Assembly (NCBI GenBank): GCA_922989275.2
Contig: OV277874.1
Span: forward strand, 20,696,154 to 20,760,153
Source: Gari tellinella
Lineage: Eukaryota > Mollusca > Bivalvia > Cardiida > Psammobiidae
Direction of reading: 5' to 3'
Length of the DNA: 64,000 nt
Program-made: the position numbers and the translations under genes
Notes under the pieces: model-generated
What the model was told of the DNA's origin: nothing
Databases searched by the model: none
The model's input: only the letters and a program-made list of their open reading frames with translations
In this document: in pieces, positions 1 to 10,422 of the stretch
Position numbering within the stretch: position 1 is the first letter of the stretch
Layout: the number at the start of each line of letters is the position of its first letter

Positions 1-183
1 AGCATCAAGACTACTTACTACAATGCTTCTATACTTATAAAGTTATTGCCTTGGACCATTACCAACCTACCAGTAATACCCAAGCTCAGTTTGACCTTGA
101 CCTAATTTGGACTTGGAAAAAAGTCAGAATATATTGTCAAGGATGCCACCGGGGGCATAAGCGTTTATTGAACGTGCAGTCTT

Positions 184-295
184 GTTTTTGGAATTGTCTT
201 GAAAAGACGATTCCAAAGAGATGTCACATGACAGGATTAGATAGAGAAATCAGAAGTTGTATTTTAAAATTTTGAATTCTGAACATTTTTGTCAT
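184..295. mobile_element. Fragment of family G palindrome element
   Basis: TTTGGAATTGTCTTGAAAAG and GACGATTCCAAAGAGATGTC with GACAGGATTAGAT match the centre and right arm of the complete copy at 43267-43511. The outer end is lost. Bases 1-183 show nothing I can identify. Confidence 0.65.
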
Positions 296-328
296 TCAAA
301 GTCCCTGGATATATGTGTGCAATTCCTG

Positions 329-716
329 TTAACCTTGTACTCCATAGCCTGTTTCTAGTTTTCAAGACAGGTGATCATTTAAAGCAGATTGAAAGTAAAG
401 CAGAATGTGCCTTAAGCCTGCTTTAAAGCAGCTTGAAAGAAGAACAGATTGGACCTTAAGCCCTGCTTTAAGCTACCATATGCAGGGCTCCAGATAAGAG
501 TAGTTTTTCAAAATCTAAAACCTTTATTTCTGCATTAAACCTTATGGTGTCACTACTCATCAGAATCGTCTCTTCGAGACGATTCTAGTGAGTAGTGACA
601 CCATAAGGTTTGGTGCTGAAATGAGTGAGAAAATGTTGAATTTGTTCAGAAAACTACCCCTTATCTAGAGCCCTGCATCTGATAGAATATAGGTAATTCT
701 AAGGAATAATGGGCTA
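329..716. mobile_element. B MITE interrupted by an A MITE
   Basis: Left end TTAACC...CCATAGCCTGTTTCTAG and right end AATAATGGGCTAA. The core is rearranged, with several AAAGCAG/CTGCTTTAAGC pieces. A second MITE (483-675) sits in the ACCATCTG-TAGAATAT segment. Confidence 0.7.
483..675 (-). mobile_element. A MITE (hAT-like)
   Basis: CAGGGCTCCAGATAAG at the left and CTTATCTAGAGCCCTG at the right, with a long hairpin centred on GTCTCTTCGAGAC. CATATG on the left and CATCTG on the right look like a 6-base target duplication with one change. Confidence 0.85.
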
Positions 717-745
717 AATGAACCATTTCACAAAAGAACAGAGCC

Positions 746-937
746 CAGGGCTCCAGATAAGAGGTAGTTTTTTCAACAAATCCAACATTTTCTCACTCAT
801 TTCAGCACCAAATCCTATGGTGTTACTACTCATTTGAATCGTCTCGAAGAGACGATTCTAATGAGTAGTGACACCATAGGGTTTAATTCAGAAATAAAGA
901 TTTTAGTTTTGAAAAACTACCCTTATCTGGTGCTCTG
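746..937 (+). mobile_element. A MITE ending 41 bases before a CTDSPL2 exon
   Basis: CAGGGCTCCAGATAAGAGG to CTTATCTGGTGCTCTG with the hairpin GAATCGTCTCGAAGAGAC. Orientation puts the AAAGATTTTAG...CTACCC half next to the exon at 979. Confidence 0.85.
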
Positions 938-978
938 GAGCCTGAGGAAAAATGTTAATAACAACTTCATTGTTTTAG

Positions 979-1107
979 CAGGACAGAAGAAGAAGCCATT
1001 TACACAAGTTAAGGAGAATGGCAAACTGTCGACCCACCGGTTCCCATGTACAGGCAACCTGTTCTCGTCACCAGAGTTCCACACTTACGACAATGACAAG
1101 TTTGTTG
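979..1107 (+). CDS. CTDSPL2: CTDSPL2-like phosphatase, upstream exon (N-terminal regulatory region)
   Basis: Internal coding exon preceded by TTTTAGCAG and followed by the donor GTATGT. It encodes about 42 residues, including QVKENGKL and NLFSSPEF. These resemble the QNGKL and FSP-F stretch that I recall from the disordered N-terminal half of vertebrate CTDSPL2. The exon ends with one base of a split codon, and the next candidate exon begins with two, so the phases agree. The acceptor is a tandem TAG/CAG pair, so the exon starts at 979 or 982; both keep frame. A MITE ends about 40 bases upstream and another starts 39 bases downstream. Assignment rests on weak similarity plus phase, so moderate confidence. 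Confidence 0.55.
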
Positions 1108-1145
1108 GTATGTTAACATGCTTACAGTAATGATCCTTAGAATTG

Positions 1146-1329
1146 CAGGGCACCAGATAAGAGGGAGTGAACTGAACAAATCAATCAATATCGCACTCAT
1201 TTCAGCACAAAATCCTATGGTGTAACTACTCTTTAGAATCACCTTGAAGAGAGAATGACAAGGAGTAGTAACACCATAGGGTTTTATGCAGAAAAAAGAT
1301 TTAGATTTTTCCTTTTATCTGAAGCCCTT
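1146..1329 (+). mobile_element. A MITE after the first exon
   Basis: CAGGGCACCAGATAAGAGG start; diverged right end TTTTATCTGAAGCCCTT. The hairpin is less perfect than in neighbouring copies. Confidence 0.75.
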
Positions 1330-1446
1330 TCATTAGGACTGAGAGACCTGAGCAACTTTGTAAACCCTGATCAGACTACTCCTGTTGCCTTTTTGGACAA
1401 GATCATTGTGTGATAATTGGGATTTCTACAGGGTGTCCCAATTTAT

Positions 1447-3103
1447 AGTATTTATACCCCCACAAACAGAGTTTGAGGGGGGTATACTGGAATCAGCCTG
1501 TCGGTTGGTTGGCCGGCGGTCGGTCGGTTGGTCGGTCGTCGGTCTGTCTGCAAAATCTTGTACTTCCAACTCCTCCTTCAGTTTCAACCCGATTAATTTG
1601 ATATTTGGCATAAATGTTACTCAGGTGTAGTAGATGTGCAAGACACAAATTTCAGGTCTCTGTGACCTTGACCTTTGGCCTTGAAATTAGTATTGAAATT
1701 GGTAGGCAAAATCTTGTACTTTCAACTCCTCCTTCAGTTTGAACCCAATTCATTTGATACTTGGCATAGATGTTACTCATGTGTACTAGATGTGCAAGAC
1801 ACAAATTTCAGGTCTCTGTGACCTTGACCTTGACCTTTGGCCTTGAAATTGGTAGGCAAAATCTTGTACTTTCAACTCCTCTTTCAGTTTCAACCCGATT
1901 CATTTGATACTTGCCATAAATGTTACTTAGGTGTAGTAGATGTGCAAGACACAAATTTCAGGTTTCTGTGACCTTGACCTATGGCCTTAAATTTGGTCTT
2001 GAAATTGGCAGGCAAAATCTTGTACTTTCAACTCCTCCTTCAGTTTCAACCCGATTCATTTGATACTTTGCATAGATGTTACTCAGGTGTAGTAGATGTG
2101 CAAGACACAATTTTCAGGTCTCTATGACCTTGACCTTTGGCCTTGAAATTGGTAGGCAAAATCTTGTACTTTCAACTCCTCTTTCAGTTTCAACCCGATT
2201 CATTTGATACTTGGCATAAATGTTACTCAGGTGTACTAGATGTGCAAGACACAAATTTCAGGTCTCTGTGACCTTGACCTTTGGCCTTAAATTTGGTCTT
2301 GAAATTGGCAGGCAAAATCTTGTACTTTCAACTCCTCCTTCAGTTTCAACCCGATTCATTTGATACTTTGCATAGATGTTACTCAGGTGTAGTAGATGAG
2401 CAAGACACAATTTTCAGGTCTCTATGACCTTGACCTTTGGCCTTGAAATTGGTAGGCAAAATCTTGTACTTTCAACTCCTCTTTCAGTTTCAACCCGATT
2501 CATTTGATACTTGGCATAAATGTTACTCAGGTGTACTAGATGTGCAAGACACAAATTTCAGGTCTCTGTGACCTTGACCTTTGGCCTTAAATTTGGTCTT
2601 GAAATTGGCAGGCAAAATCTTGTACTTTCAACTCCTCCTTCAGTTTCAACCCGATTCATTTGATACTTGGCATAGATGTTACTCAGGTGTAGTAGATGAG
2701 CAAGACACAAATTTCAGGTCTCTGTGACCTTGACCTTTGTCATTTAAATTGGTCTTGAAATTGGCAGGCAAAATCTTGTACTTTCAACTGCTCCTTCACT
2801 TTCAACCTGATTCACTTGATACTTTGCATAAATGTTACTCAGGAGTAGTAGATGTGCAAGACACACATTTCAAATCTCTGTGACCTTGACCTTTGGCCTT
2901 GAAATTGGTCTTGAAATTGGCAGGCAAAATCTTGTACGGCGAACTCCTTCACTTTCAACCTGATTTACTTGATACTTGCCATAAATTTTCCAAGTTTTTA
3001 TGATGGTGGCAGCACCCTGCCATTGTCAAACCTTATTGAAAACGTCTGCAGAGTGCTGCATAGTGGGGGTATTTATCACCTTTAGTGATAGCCGTTCTAG
3101 TTT
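1447..3103 (+). mobile_element. Family H repeat (TATACCCCC type) with tandem core
   Basis: Begins TTTATACCCCCACAAACAG and GAGGGGGGTATACTGG, then GGTCGGTCGG-rich sequence, a tandem core, and an end with GTGGGGGTATTTATCACC then TTTAGTGATAGC. Such modules are familiar from bivalve genomes. No open reading frame of interest. It abuts a family I repeat at 3103. Confidence 0.75.
1544..2990 (+). repeat. Tandem array of about ten ~150-base monomers
   Basis: Each unit carries GCAAAATCTTGTACTTTCAA, CTCCTTCAGTTTCAACC and TGACCTTGACCTTTGGCCTT. The AATCTTGTACT anchors are spaced about 158, 148, 156, 144, 156, 144, 156, 155 and 157 bases, so the middle units alternate long and short. Confidence 0.9.
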
Positions 3104-4845
3104 AAGCTAACCTGAGCCAAAGGCTCAGGATGAGCTATTGTGACCCCAATTTGTCCGTCGTCCGTCCACATTTTCAAACAACCTCCTCAGAAACCACTGA
3201 CCAGATTTCAACCAAACTTTGTCAGAAGCATCAGTGACAAGGGGGAACGAAATACTGTTCAAAGTTTTTGGCTAGAGTTATTCCTCTTGCCGTGGGACCA
3301 GATTTTCTAACATGACCGTATGGATAACTTTTAATGCATAAGAAAATCTAAAACATCTTCTCCTCAGAAACCGCTAGGCCAAGACCTTTGATATTTGGTA
3401 TGTATCATAACGTAATGATCTTCTACCAAGATTGTTCAAATTTTTACCCTGGGGCCAAAAATGGCCCTGCCCTGGGGCTTATCAGTTTTTCTTAGGAAAA
3501 CTTTTAAAAATATTTTTCTCTCAAACTGTATGGCCTAGATCATTAATATTTGACATGTAGCTTTGCCTTATGGTCCTCTACCAAGATTGGTCAAATTATG
3601 ACCCCGGCTCAAAATTGGCCCCGCCCCGGGGCTTATCATTTTTAGCTCACCTGAGCCAAAGGCTCAAGGTGAGCTATTGGGATGGCCCTGTGTCCGGCGT
3701 CCATCGTCGTCCGTCGTGCGTCGTCGTTAACAATTGCTTCAAATGACATCTCCTCCTATACCGCTTGACAGAATTCAACCAAACTTTACAGAAATGTTCC
3801 TTGGGTCAAGCTCTTTCAAATTTGTTCAAAGAATTAAAAACAATGCAGAACTCTGGTTGCCATGCAACCAAAGTGAAAAAATAAGGAAATCTTAAAAAAT
3901 CTTCTTGTCAAAAACTGCAAGGGCCAGAGCTTAGATATTTGGTACATAGCATCATCTACAGGTCCTCTATCAAGTTTGTTCAAATTATGCCCCTGGGTTC
4001 AAAATTGGCCCCGCCCCGGGGTCACAGTTTTACATAGAGTTATATAGTGAAATTTTCAAACGTCTTCTTCTCTGAAACCAATGTGGCCAGAGCTTTGATA
4101 TTTGGCATGGTGACACTTCTAGATGTCCTTTACCAAAATTGTTCAAATGGTTGTGGTCGGTTGCATAACTAGGTCACAGGAGCTAAAAATAGATTTTTTC
4201 AATGAAAACTTAAAAAATCTTCTTGTCTGAAACTACAAGGGCCAGAGCTTAGATATTTGGCACATAGAATTGCCTACAGGTCCTCTATCAAGTTTGTTCA
4301 AATTATGCCCCTGGGGTCAAAATTGGCCCCGCCCCAGGAGTCACGGTTTTACAAAGAGTTATATAGTGAATTTTTCATACGTCTTCTTCTCTGAAACTAA
4401 TATGGCCAGAGCTTTGGTATTTGGCATAGTGACACTTCTAGATGTCTTGTACCAAAATTGTACAAATGGTTCTGGTCCGTTGCATAACTAGGTCACAGGA
4501 GCTAAAAATAGATTTTTTACAATGAAAACTTAAAAAATCTTCTTGTCTCAAACTACAAGGGCCAGAGCTTAGATATATGGCACATATCATCGCCTACAGG
4601 TCCTCTAATAAATTTGTTCAAATTATGCCCCTAGGATCAAAATTGGCCCACCCCGGGGGTCACTGTTTTACATAGAGTTATATAGAGAAAATTTCAAACG
4701 TCTTCTTCTCTGACTCTAATATGGCCAGAGCTTTTATATTCTGTATGGTGACACTTTTAAATATACTTTACATATTTTGTTCAAATTGTTCCGGTCTGTT
4801 GCATATCTACGTCAGTCCTGGACATAAATCAATATCTCCATTTTT

Positions 4846-6425
4846 ATACGCCCGTCTTCAGACGGGACGTATTATGTCGTGGCTCTGTCCGTCCGTCTGT
4901 CCCAGGGTTTTCCCGGACGCAGGTTTCCTGCATCTTGGACGCAATTCTGTCACCTGGGACTCCTATTTGTCCAACCCCAAGAGTCCCCAGGACCCTCAAA
5001 TCTTTGACCACATTTTACTCCAAACCCTCAAATTCTCAGATATATAGATACTGATGTGGGGTATGCTTCATATACCATCAGAGATTAATCATAAATTTGC
5101 ACTGTTAAACAGTTTACAAAGGTTTTGCAATTTATTTGTCAACATTGTAATGCATTTACAAATTTAATTAATTTGGGACCCCCAAATATGCCGAGGGACT
5201 CTCAAAGTGAAAGGTTTGAGGGTCCTTAGGACTCTCATTTACAAAATGCAAGGGAAAACCCTGCTGTCCGTCCGTTAACTTTTTCATGTCCACTCTCTAA
5301 CTCAAACAAATTTAGTCAAATCCTTTTGAAACTTGGTCAGAACGTGTATGACCATAATATCTCGGTCAAGTTCGATAACCAGCAAGATTGCCCCAGACAT
5401 TCAAGAGTTATGCCCTTTTTTGTCAAAAACGGGCATATTAGTTTGTCCGCTCTCTAACTCAAACAAATGTTTTTTAATCCTTTTCAAACGTTGTCAGCAT
5501 GTGTATGACCATAATAGCTCGGTCAAGTTCGATAACCAGCAGGATTGCCCCAGACATTCAAGAGTAATGCCCCTTTTTTCGTAAAAAAACGGGCATATTT
5601 TAGTTTGTCCGCTCTATAACTCAAACACATTTATTGTAATCCTTTTGAAACTTGGTCAGCATGTGTATGACCATAATGTCTCTGTCAAGTTTGATAACAA
5701 GCAGGATTGCACCAGGCATTCAAGAGTTATGCCCCTTTTTTCGTAAAAAACTGGCATATTTTAGTTTGTCCGCTCTCTAACTCAAACAAATTTATTTCAG
5801 GCCTTTTGAAACTTGGTCAGCATGTGTATGACCATAATGTCTCAGTTATGTTTCATAACCAGCAAGATTGCCACAGACAGTCAAGAGTTATGCCCTTTTT
5901 TCATCTAAAACTGGCATTTTTTAGTTTGTCCGCTCTCTAACTCAAACAACTTTATTCCAATCCTTTTGAAACTTGATCAGCATGTGTATTACCATAATGT
6001 CTCGGTTATGTTCTATAACCAGCAGGATTGCCCCAGACATTCAAGAGTTATGCCCCTTATTTTGTCAAAAACGGGCATTGTTTAGTTTGTCCGCTCTCTA
6101 ACTCAAATAAATTTATTCCAATCCTTTTGAAACTTTGTCAGCATGTGTATGACCATAATGTCTCGGTCAAGCTCCATAACCAGCAAGATTGCCCCAGACA
6201 TTCAAGAGTTATGCCCCTTTTATTGTCAAAAACGGGCATTTTTTTGTTTGTAGCTCTCTTTCTCAAACAAATTTATTCCCAAACTTTTGAAACTTGGTCA
6301 GCATATGACCCCTAACTTTCAGGGTTCTTCGACTTTTGTTTTTACCTTGATAGGGTTTTGGTATGACTACATTCTAAGATCGTTTTGACGGGCGTATAAT
6401 GTGCCCGGCTTGCGGTGCTCTTGTT
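4846..6425 (+). mobile_element. Family J repeat (ATACGCCCGTC type) inserted in the second family I copy
   Basis: Begins ATACGCCCGTCTTCAGACGG and ends TTTGACGGGCGTATAATG...GGTGCTCTTGTT, so the first and last parts are inverted. It sits in a T run just before the host's CTCAGGTGAGCG end. This is the innermost of three nested levels. Confidence 0.8.
5285..6310 (+). repeat. Tandem array, ~160-base period, about 6.4 units
   Basis: GCTCTCTAACTCAAACAAAT recurs at about 5292, 5450, 5611, 5771, 5931, 6091 and 6250. Each unit continues with CTTTTGAAACTTGGTCAGCA and AAGAGTTATGCCCC. Short ORFs across it are by-products of the repeat. Confidence 0.92.
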
Positions 6426-7335
6426 CCAATTATTCTCAGGTGAGCGAATATGCCCCATGGGGCTCTTGTTTCATAGACTTATATAGGAAAACTTTTAAAA
6501 ATCTTCTTCTCTGAAACTGTAAGGCCTAGATCTTTTATATTTGACATATAGCTTTGCCTTGTGGTCCTCTACCAAGATTGTTCAAATTATGACCCCGGGC
6601 AAATATTGGCCCCGCCCTCGGGCTTATCAGTTTTTCCTAGGAAAACCTTTAAAAATCTTCTTCTCTGAAACTGTAAGGCCCAGATCATTTGTATTTGACA
6701 TGTAGCTTTGCCATATAGTCCTCTACCAAGATTGTTCAAATTATGACCCCGGGTCAAAATTGGCCCTGCCCCGGGGCATATCAGTTTTACATAGACTTGT
6801 ATAGTAAAACCTTTAAAAATCTTCTTCTCTGAAACTGTAAGATCTTTAATATTTGGCATATAGCTTAGCCTTGTGGTTCCCTACCAAGTGTGTTCAAATT
6901 ATGACACCTGGGCCAAAAATGGCCCCGCCCTCGGGCTTATTAGTTTTTCATAGGAAAACCTTTAAAATCTTCTCTGAATCTGTAAGGCCCAGATCATTTA
7001 TATTTGACATGTAGCTTTGCCTTATGGTCATCTACCAAGATTGTTCAAATTATGACCCCTGGATCAAATTTGGCCCCGCCCCAGTTTTACATCGACTTAT
7101 ATAGTATAACCTTTAAAATTCTTCTTCTCTTAAACTGTAAGGCCCAGATCTTTAATTTCTGACATGTAGCTTCGCATTGTAGTCCTCTACCGAGATCAAA
7201 TTTTGATACATGGTTCATAGCTATATCAAAATGCTGTCTTGCCCAGTCAGCTTCTATGGGACAATGTCCTCAGGTGAGCGAAATGTGGCCCTCGGGCCTC
7301 TTGTTATGTTACATACATGGCTCCTTGGCCAGAGG

Positions 7336-7563
7336 TTAACCCATTTCCCCATAAATATGCATTTTTACACCTTTAATTAATAAAATTGTTCCAATTTATA
7401 CAGTTATGAATATGTATGATAAGAAAAAAATTCTATATTCTAGCAAATGCTAGCTGAAAGTAAAGCAGAATGCACCTTAAGGCGCATTCTGCTTTACTTT
7501 CAACCTGCTTTAAGTGGTCACCTGTTATCATAATTAGAAACAGGCTATGGGGTAAAGGGTTAG
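7336..7563. mobile_element. B MITE
   Basis: TTAACCCATTTCCCCATAAA start and GGCTATGGGGTAAAGGGTTA end. The central palindrome is GTAAAGCAGAATGCACC paired with its inverse. Confidence 0.9.
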
Positions 7564-7681
7564 ATAAAAAAAAAACTGAGTGCCCCAACTAGAATTCGAT
7601 TTAAGACTGGTTTTCACATATCACTTTTGGAACCTCTTTTGAAAATATTTATGTGGTAGAATTAATGATTATATAGATCTA

Positions 7682-7943
7682 CAGGGCTCCAGATATGAGG
7701 CCCGAGTAAACTGCACAAATCCAACATTTTCTCACTTATTTTAGCATCAAATCCTATGGTGTAACTACTCATTAGAATCGTCTCTTCGAGACTACTCTAA
7801 TGAAAAGGGACACAGTCACCATAGGGTTTAATGCAGTAATAAAGATTTTGGATTTTGAAATACCCCCCTTATCTGGAGCCATAGGGTTTAATGCAGTAAT
7901 AAAGATTTTAGATTTTGAAATAGCCCTCTTATCTGGATCCCTG
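7682..7943 (+). mobile_element. A MITE with a duplicated 3' part, abutting an exon
   Basis: CAGGGCTCCAGATATGAGG start. The segment CATAGGGTTTAATGCAGTAA to CTTATCTGGA occurs twice in tandem before the final CTG. The exon at 7962 starts 18 bases later. Confidence 0.8.
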
Positions 7944-7961
7944 GATCGTAATGTTTTTCAG

Positions 7962-8036
7962 TATGTGAAGAAGATGAAGAAAATAACAACAACAACAACA
8001 ATATCCGTGAGGAATGCAGCAGTACAGAAACGTTGA
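7962..8036 (+). CDS. CTDSPL2: CTDSPL2-like phosphatase, acidic/Asn-rich exon
   Basis: A 75-base exon between the acceptor GTTTTTCAG and the donor GTGAGT. In the frame that joins both neighbours it reads an acidic run (CEEDEE), seven Asn codons made of an AAC repeat, then IREECSSTETL. It takes two bases to complete the codon left open at 1107 and leaves one base that joins the CC starting at 9605. The low-complexity composition fits the disordered region before the phosphatase domain. The 3' end of a hAT-like MITE stops only 18 bases before the exon, so the branch site is probably transposon sequence. Confidence 0.65.
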   Translation, partial: YVKKMKKITTTTTISVRNAAVQKR

Positions 8037-8072
8037 GTGAGTCAATTTGGGTTTTTCCGACCTAAAAATTGT

Positions 8073-8320
8073 TTAAACCCATTACCCCATAGCCTGTTTG
8101 TAGTTTTAAAGAAAGATGATCACTTAAAGCAGGTTGAAAGTAAAGCAGAATGCGCCTTATGGCACATTCTGCTTTACTTTCAGCCTGCTTTAAGCTATTA
8201 TCTGTTTAAATATAGAAACAAATTTTTATGAGTCTTATTTGTAGCAGTAGGAACTATTTTCTTCAGTGGATGAATAAAAAAAGAGACGTAAAAAGGCGTA
8301 TGTATGGGGTAATGGGTTAA
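8073..8320. mobile_element. B MITE in the intron after the acidic exon
   Basis: TTAAACCCATTACCCCATAG to TATGGGGTAATGGGTTAA, with a long palindrome GTTGAAAGTAAAGCAGAATG and inverse. Begins 37 bases after the donor. Confidence 0.92.
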
Positions 8321-8714
8321 AATGGTTCTTTAATGCATGCGGAAATCATTAGATTAATTTACCCAGTTTCCAATTTATACCTGAAACAGTGCATTTGGTT
8401 TTGGTTTGATTGGTTTTCTACCATCTATGGGCTAACTGCACACCCTAGAGAGGAAGGCATTTTGGGTCTTCCCCCACTTGTAATGAGCTGGAAGGCACAA
8501 TATGACTGAATTGCTGTTAAAGCAACATTAAATCAGAACAAATTTAAAAAAGTCAAAAGGTTGTCTCCTGTCGTGCACAAACTCTTCTCACACTATTAAC
8601 TCTTCCCATTTTGAAAACAGTGAAATTTCTATATTCTAACAGATGATAGCTTAAAGCAGACTGAAAGTAAAGCAGGATGCTTCTCAATGTGCGTATTCAT
8701 GAATCATGACTGTA
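8321..8714. other. Intron sequence, mostly unassigned
   Basis: No coding or RNA signal. From about 8598 to 8690 there is a one-sided remnant of a B MITE (GATAGCTTAAAGCAGACTG and AAAGTAAAGCAGGATG). Confidence 0.4.
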
Positions 8715-8742
8715 TTAACCCATTACCCCATAAATACCCCTT

Positions 8743-9286
8743 TTAAAGCGACTCGCAACCAGATGGTGCATTAAAAATAGTAATTTGTAAATATGTGTCC
8801 AACGCTTATATAAATGGTAAAGAATTAGTTTAGGATAAGAAATTCTGTTTAAAAAAATGTATTTCAATAAAAAAAATATTGGTCTCTGGTGGGATTCGAA
8901 CCCGGGGCCCGGCATTGGCGGACAGAAGGCAAAATAGGGGAAACCGCTTAGACCAATGGACCACGGAACTATCCGTTTATCTCGGATCGATTTAACGTAT
9001 TTCAATGTGTAGCCATCGAAAGTGCATACAACTGCGTAATTCGGCTCGTGTTTATGTCTGAGCCCGTGTAGAGAAGCAACAACAACAACTATACCGTCTA
9101 CTAGTCGGTATAGAAAAACGATGGAAAATATCTAAAAATCTAAGATTCGGTGACGATTCTTGAGACTTTTTTTGGACTGATCATATTTTTTTAATGTCAG
9201 AAGCCAAAAAATGCCACAAATTTGCTTTTATTTGAGTATTTTATTTTATTTTGACAAGTACACCATCCGGTTGCGAGTCCCTTTAA
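8743..9286 (-). mobile_element. E element: TTAA-flanked inverted-repeat unit with a tRNA-like gene
   Basis: TTAA then AGCGACTCGCAACCAGATGG at one end and CCATCCGGTTGCGAGTCCCT then TTAA at the other. This gives inverted termini and a TTAA duplication in a B element. About 540 bases, almost identical to 38733-39279. Carries the tRNA-like unit below. Confidence 0.88.
8881..8969 (-). tRNA. tRNA-like pol III unit inside the E element
   Basis: On the minus strand, TGGTCTAAGCGG fits an A box and GGTTCGAATCCC a B box, about 50 bases apart, with a TTTTTTTT terminator shortly downstream. The T stem keeps only three good pairs and the acceptor arms do not pair well. It is more likely a SINE-type promoter or decayed tRNA than a working tRNA. 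Confidence 0.45.
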
Positions 9287-9604
9287 CGCCTTTAATTTAT
9301 TTCTCCACTGAATAATTTTTACAGTTATGAATATATATCATAAGAAATATTTTCCTTTTTCTTGTAGATGGTAGCTTAAAGCAGGTTGGAAGTAAAGCAG
9401 AATGTTCCTTAAGGCACATTCTGCTTTACTTTTAACTTGTTTTAAGTAGCCACCTATCTTCAATACTTGAAACAGGCCATGGGGTCCCCCGGTGATGGGT
9501 TAAGAGTTGGGACTAGTTTTGTCATAGGTAGAATAAATTAAAGGCATAAAAAAGCATAAAATTTATGAAGAAATGGGTTAAGTAATTCTTTGTTATGTCT
9601 TCAG

Positions 9605-9830
9605 CCAAAGAAAACCAGCTTCCGCCATGCACAGATCTCACAGCCTGTACACAGGTGAACTTTGACCCGTCCTGTCTGGAGCCCAGCTCTGACCTAGAGA
9701 ACAACAATAACTTGTATAAGCTGGAGCCCAGCGTAATGGAATGTGAGCCAGCCTACCCAAGCCCGGAGGAAGAGGAGATAGCGGAGGAGAGTTACGAGGA
9801 AGGGGAGTGGGAGATGGAACCGTTTGACCC
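9605..9830 (+). CDS. CTDSPL2: CTDSPL2-like phosphatase, linker exon ending in EWEMEPFDP
   Basis: A 226-base exon from the acceptor GTCTTCAG to the donor GTAAGT. It encodes a Pro/Glu-rich linker and closes with SYEEGEWEMEPFDP, matching the (Y)EE-WEVFDP segment found just before the phosphatase domain in CTDSPL2 proteins. Phases fit both neighbouring exons. The MITE piece upstream ends in GGGTTAA 24 bases before the exon. The following intron is only 195 bases and is mostly a family A MITE. Confidence 0.82.
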
Positions 9831-9852
9831 GTAAGTGTTCCCATACATTTTC

Positions 9853-9990
9853 TTCTTCATTTTAGCACCAAATCCTATAGTGTCACTACTCATTAGAATC
9901 GTCTCTTCGAGACGATTCTAATGAGTGGTGACACCATAGGGTTTAATTCAAAAATAAAGATTTTAGTTTTTGAAATACTCTCCTTATCTA
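9853..9990 (+). mobile_element. 5'-truncated A MITE filling a 195-base intron
   Basis: Runs from TTTTAGCACCAAATCCTATA through the hairpin GTCTCTTCGAGAC to ACTCTCCTTATCT. It makes up most of the intron 9831-10025 and ends 35 bases before the next exon. Confidence 0.8.
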
Positions 9991-10025
9991 AATATAGATG
10001 ACATTTTGTTATTAATTTGTTTCAG

Positions 10026-10137
10026 TTATGCATTTATCCGAAATCTGCCACCGTTAACAGATGAATTACGTGCCCGAGTGCCTGCCTTACCTTTGAAAAC
10101 CAGAAGTTCACCTGAATTCTCACTTGTTCTAGATTTA
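10026..10137 (+). CDS. CTDSPL2: CTDSPL2-like phosphatase, start of catalytic domain (first catalytic Asp)
   Basis: A 112-base exon (acceptor TTTCAG, donor GTAAGT) encoding [11 protein letters not shown]...[18 protein letters not shown]. The last two codons, Asp-Leu, are the first half of the HAD motif DLDET. The Asp is the expected nucleophile that forms the phospho-aspartate in FCP/SCP phosphatases. The family removes phosphate from Ser/Thr of the RNA polymerase II tail and other nuclear substrates. The rest of the motif lies 2.4 kb downstream. Confidence 0.93.
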
Positions 10138-10160
10138 GTAAGTATACATTCTAACTCGTA

Positions 10161-10290
10161 TTAACCCATTACCCCATAGCCTGTTTCTAGTTTTGAAAAC
10201 AGGTGACTACTTAAAGTAGGTTGAAAATAAAGCAGGATGCGCCTAAGCTAACATCTGATAGAAATTATAGAAGATATTTATTTTGCTACA
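10161..10290. mobile_element. B MITE fragment (left part)
   Basis: TTAACCCATTACCCCATAGC and CTGTTTCTAGTTTTGAAAAC with a shortened core; the right end is missing. Confidence 0.75.
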
Positions 10291-10300
10291 TATTCCTGAC

Positions 10301-10422
10301 TATGTTGTTAATAACTTCCTGTGTTGTTTATAAAAGGGTTTTGTTTTATGTTGACAGGATGAGACCCTGGTTCATTGTAGTTTAACAGAGCTAGAAGATG
10401 CATCATTCACCTTTCCTGTGTT
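10301..10422 (+). pseudogene. Truncated duplicate of the DET exon with its acceptor (decoy exon)
   Basis: These 122 bases repeat 12526-12647 with three mismatches, all in the intron part. They hold 57 bases of intron end with the acceptor GTTGACAG and then the first 65 exon bases (10358-10422), which match the real exon perfectly. The copy breaks off at the CAGGG terminus of the element that follows and has no donor. If spliced in, it would read DETLVHCSL... and then nine element-encoded residues to a TAA at 10448-10450, giving a phosphatase without most of its domain. It could also be an assembly artefact joining an allele without the element to one with it. Confidence 0.85.

Larger units (their letters stand above)
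3644..6470 (+). mobile_element. Second family I repeat inserted in the first
   Basis: AGCTCACCTGAGCCAAAGG start and GGTGAGCGAATATGCC...GGGGCTCTTGTT end. It interrupts the outer copy in a run of T (left CTTATCATTTTT, right TCATAGACTTATATAGG). Units with GGGCCAGAGCTTAGATATTT recur four times between about 3910 and 4760. Confidence 0.8.
3103..7305 (+). mobile_element. Outer family I repeat (host of a three-level nest)
   Basis: Starts AAGCTAACCTGAGCCAAAGG with GTCCGTCGTCCGTCC, and resumes after the inner insert at 6471. It ends CTCAGGTGAGCGAAATG and GGCCTCTTGTT. The body is degenerate ~230-base units with TTCTCTGAAACTGTAAGGCC and ATTGGCCCCGCCC. Confidence 0.75.
8715..9503. mobile_element. B MITE carrying an inserted E element
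   Basis: TTAACCCATTACCCCATAAA at the left and GGGGTCCCCCGGTGATGGGT then TAA at the right. The E element interrupts it near the left end. A third B fragment ending GGGTTAA lies at about 9505-9581. Confidence 0.85.

Noticed and set aside
1544..2990. CRISPR-like regular repeats
   Set aside because: Units are contiguous 150-base degenerate tandem monomers with no unique spacers, and the context is eukaryotic.
5333..6315. Four plus-strand open frames of about 80-95 codons
   Set aside because: They follow the 160-base tandem repeat and translate the same repeat over and over; codon use and stops vary with repeat drift.
8881..8969. Functional tRNA-Ser or tRNA-Leu gene
   Set aside because: A- and B-box-like sequences are present, but acceptor and T stems do not pair properly; kept only as tRNA-like.
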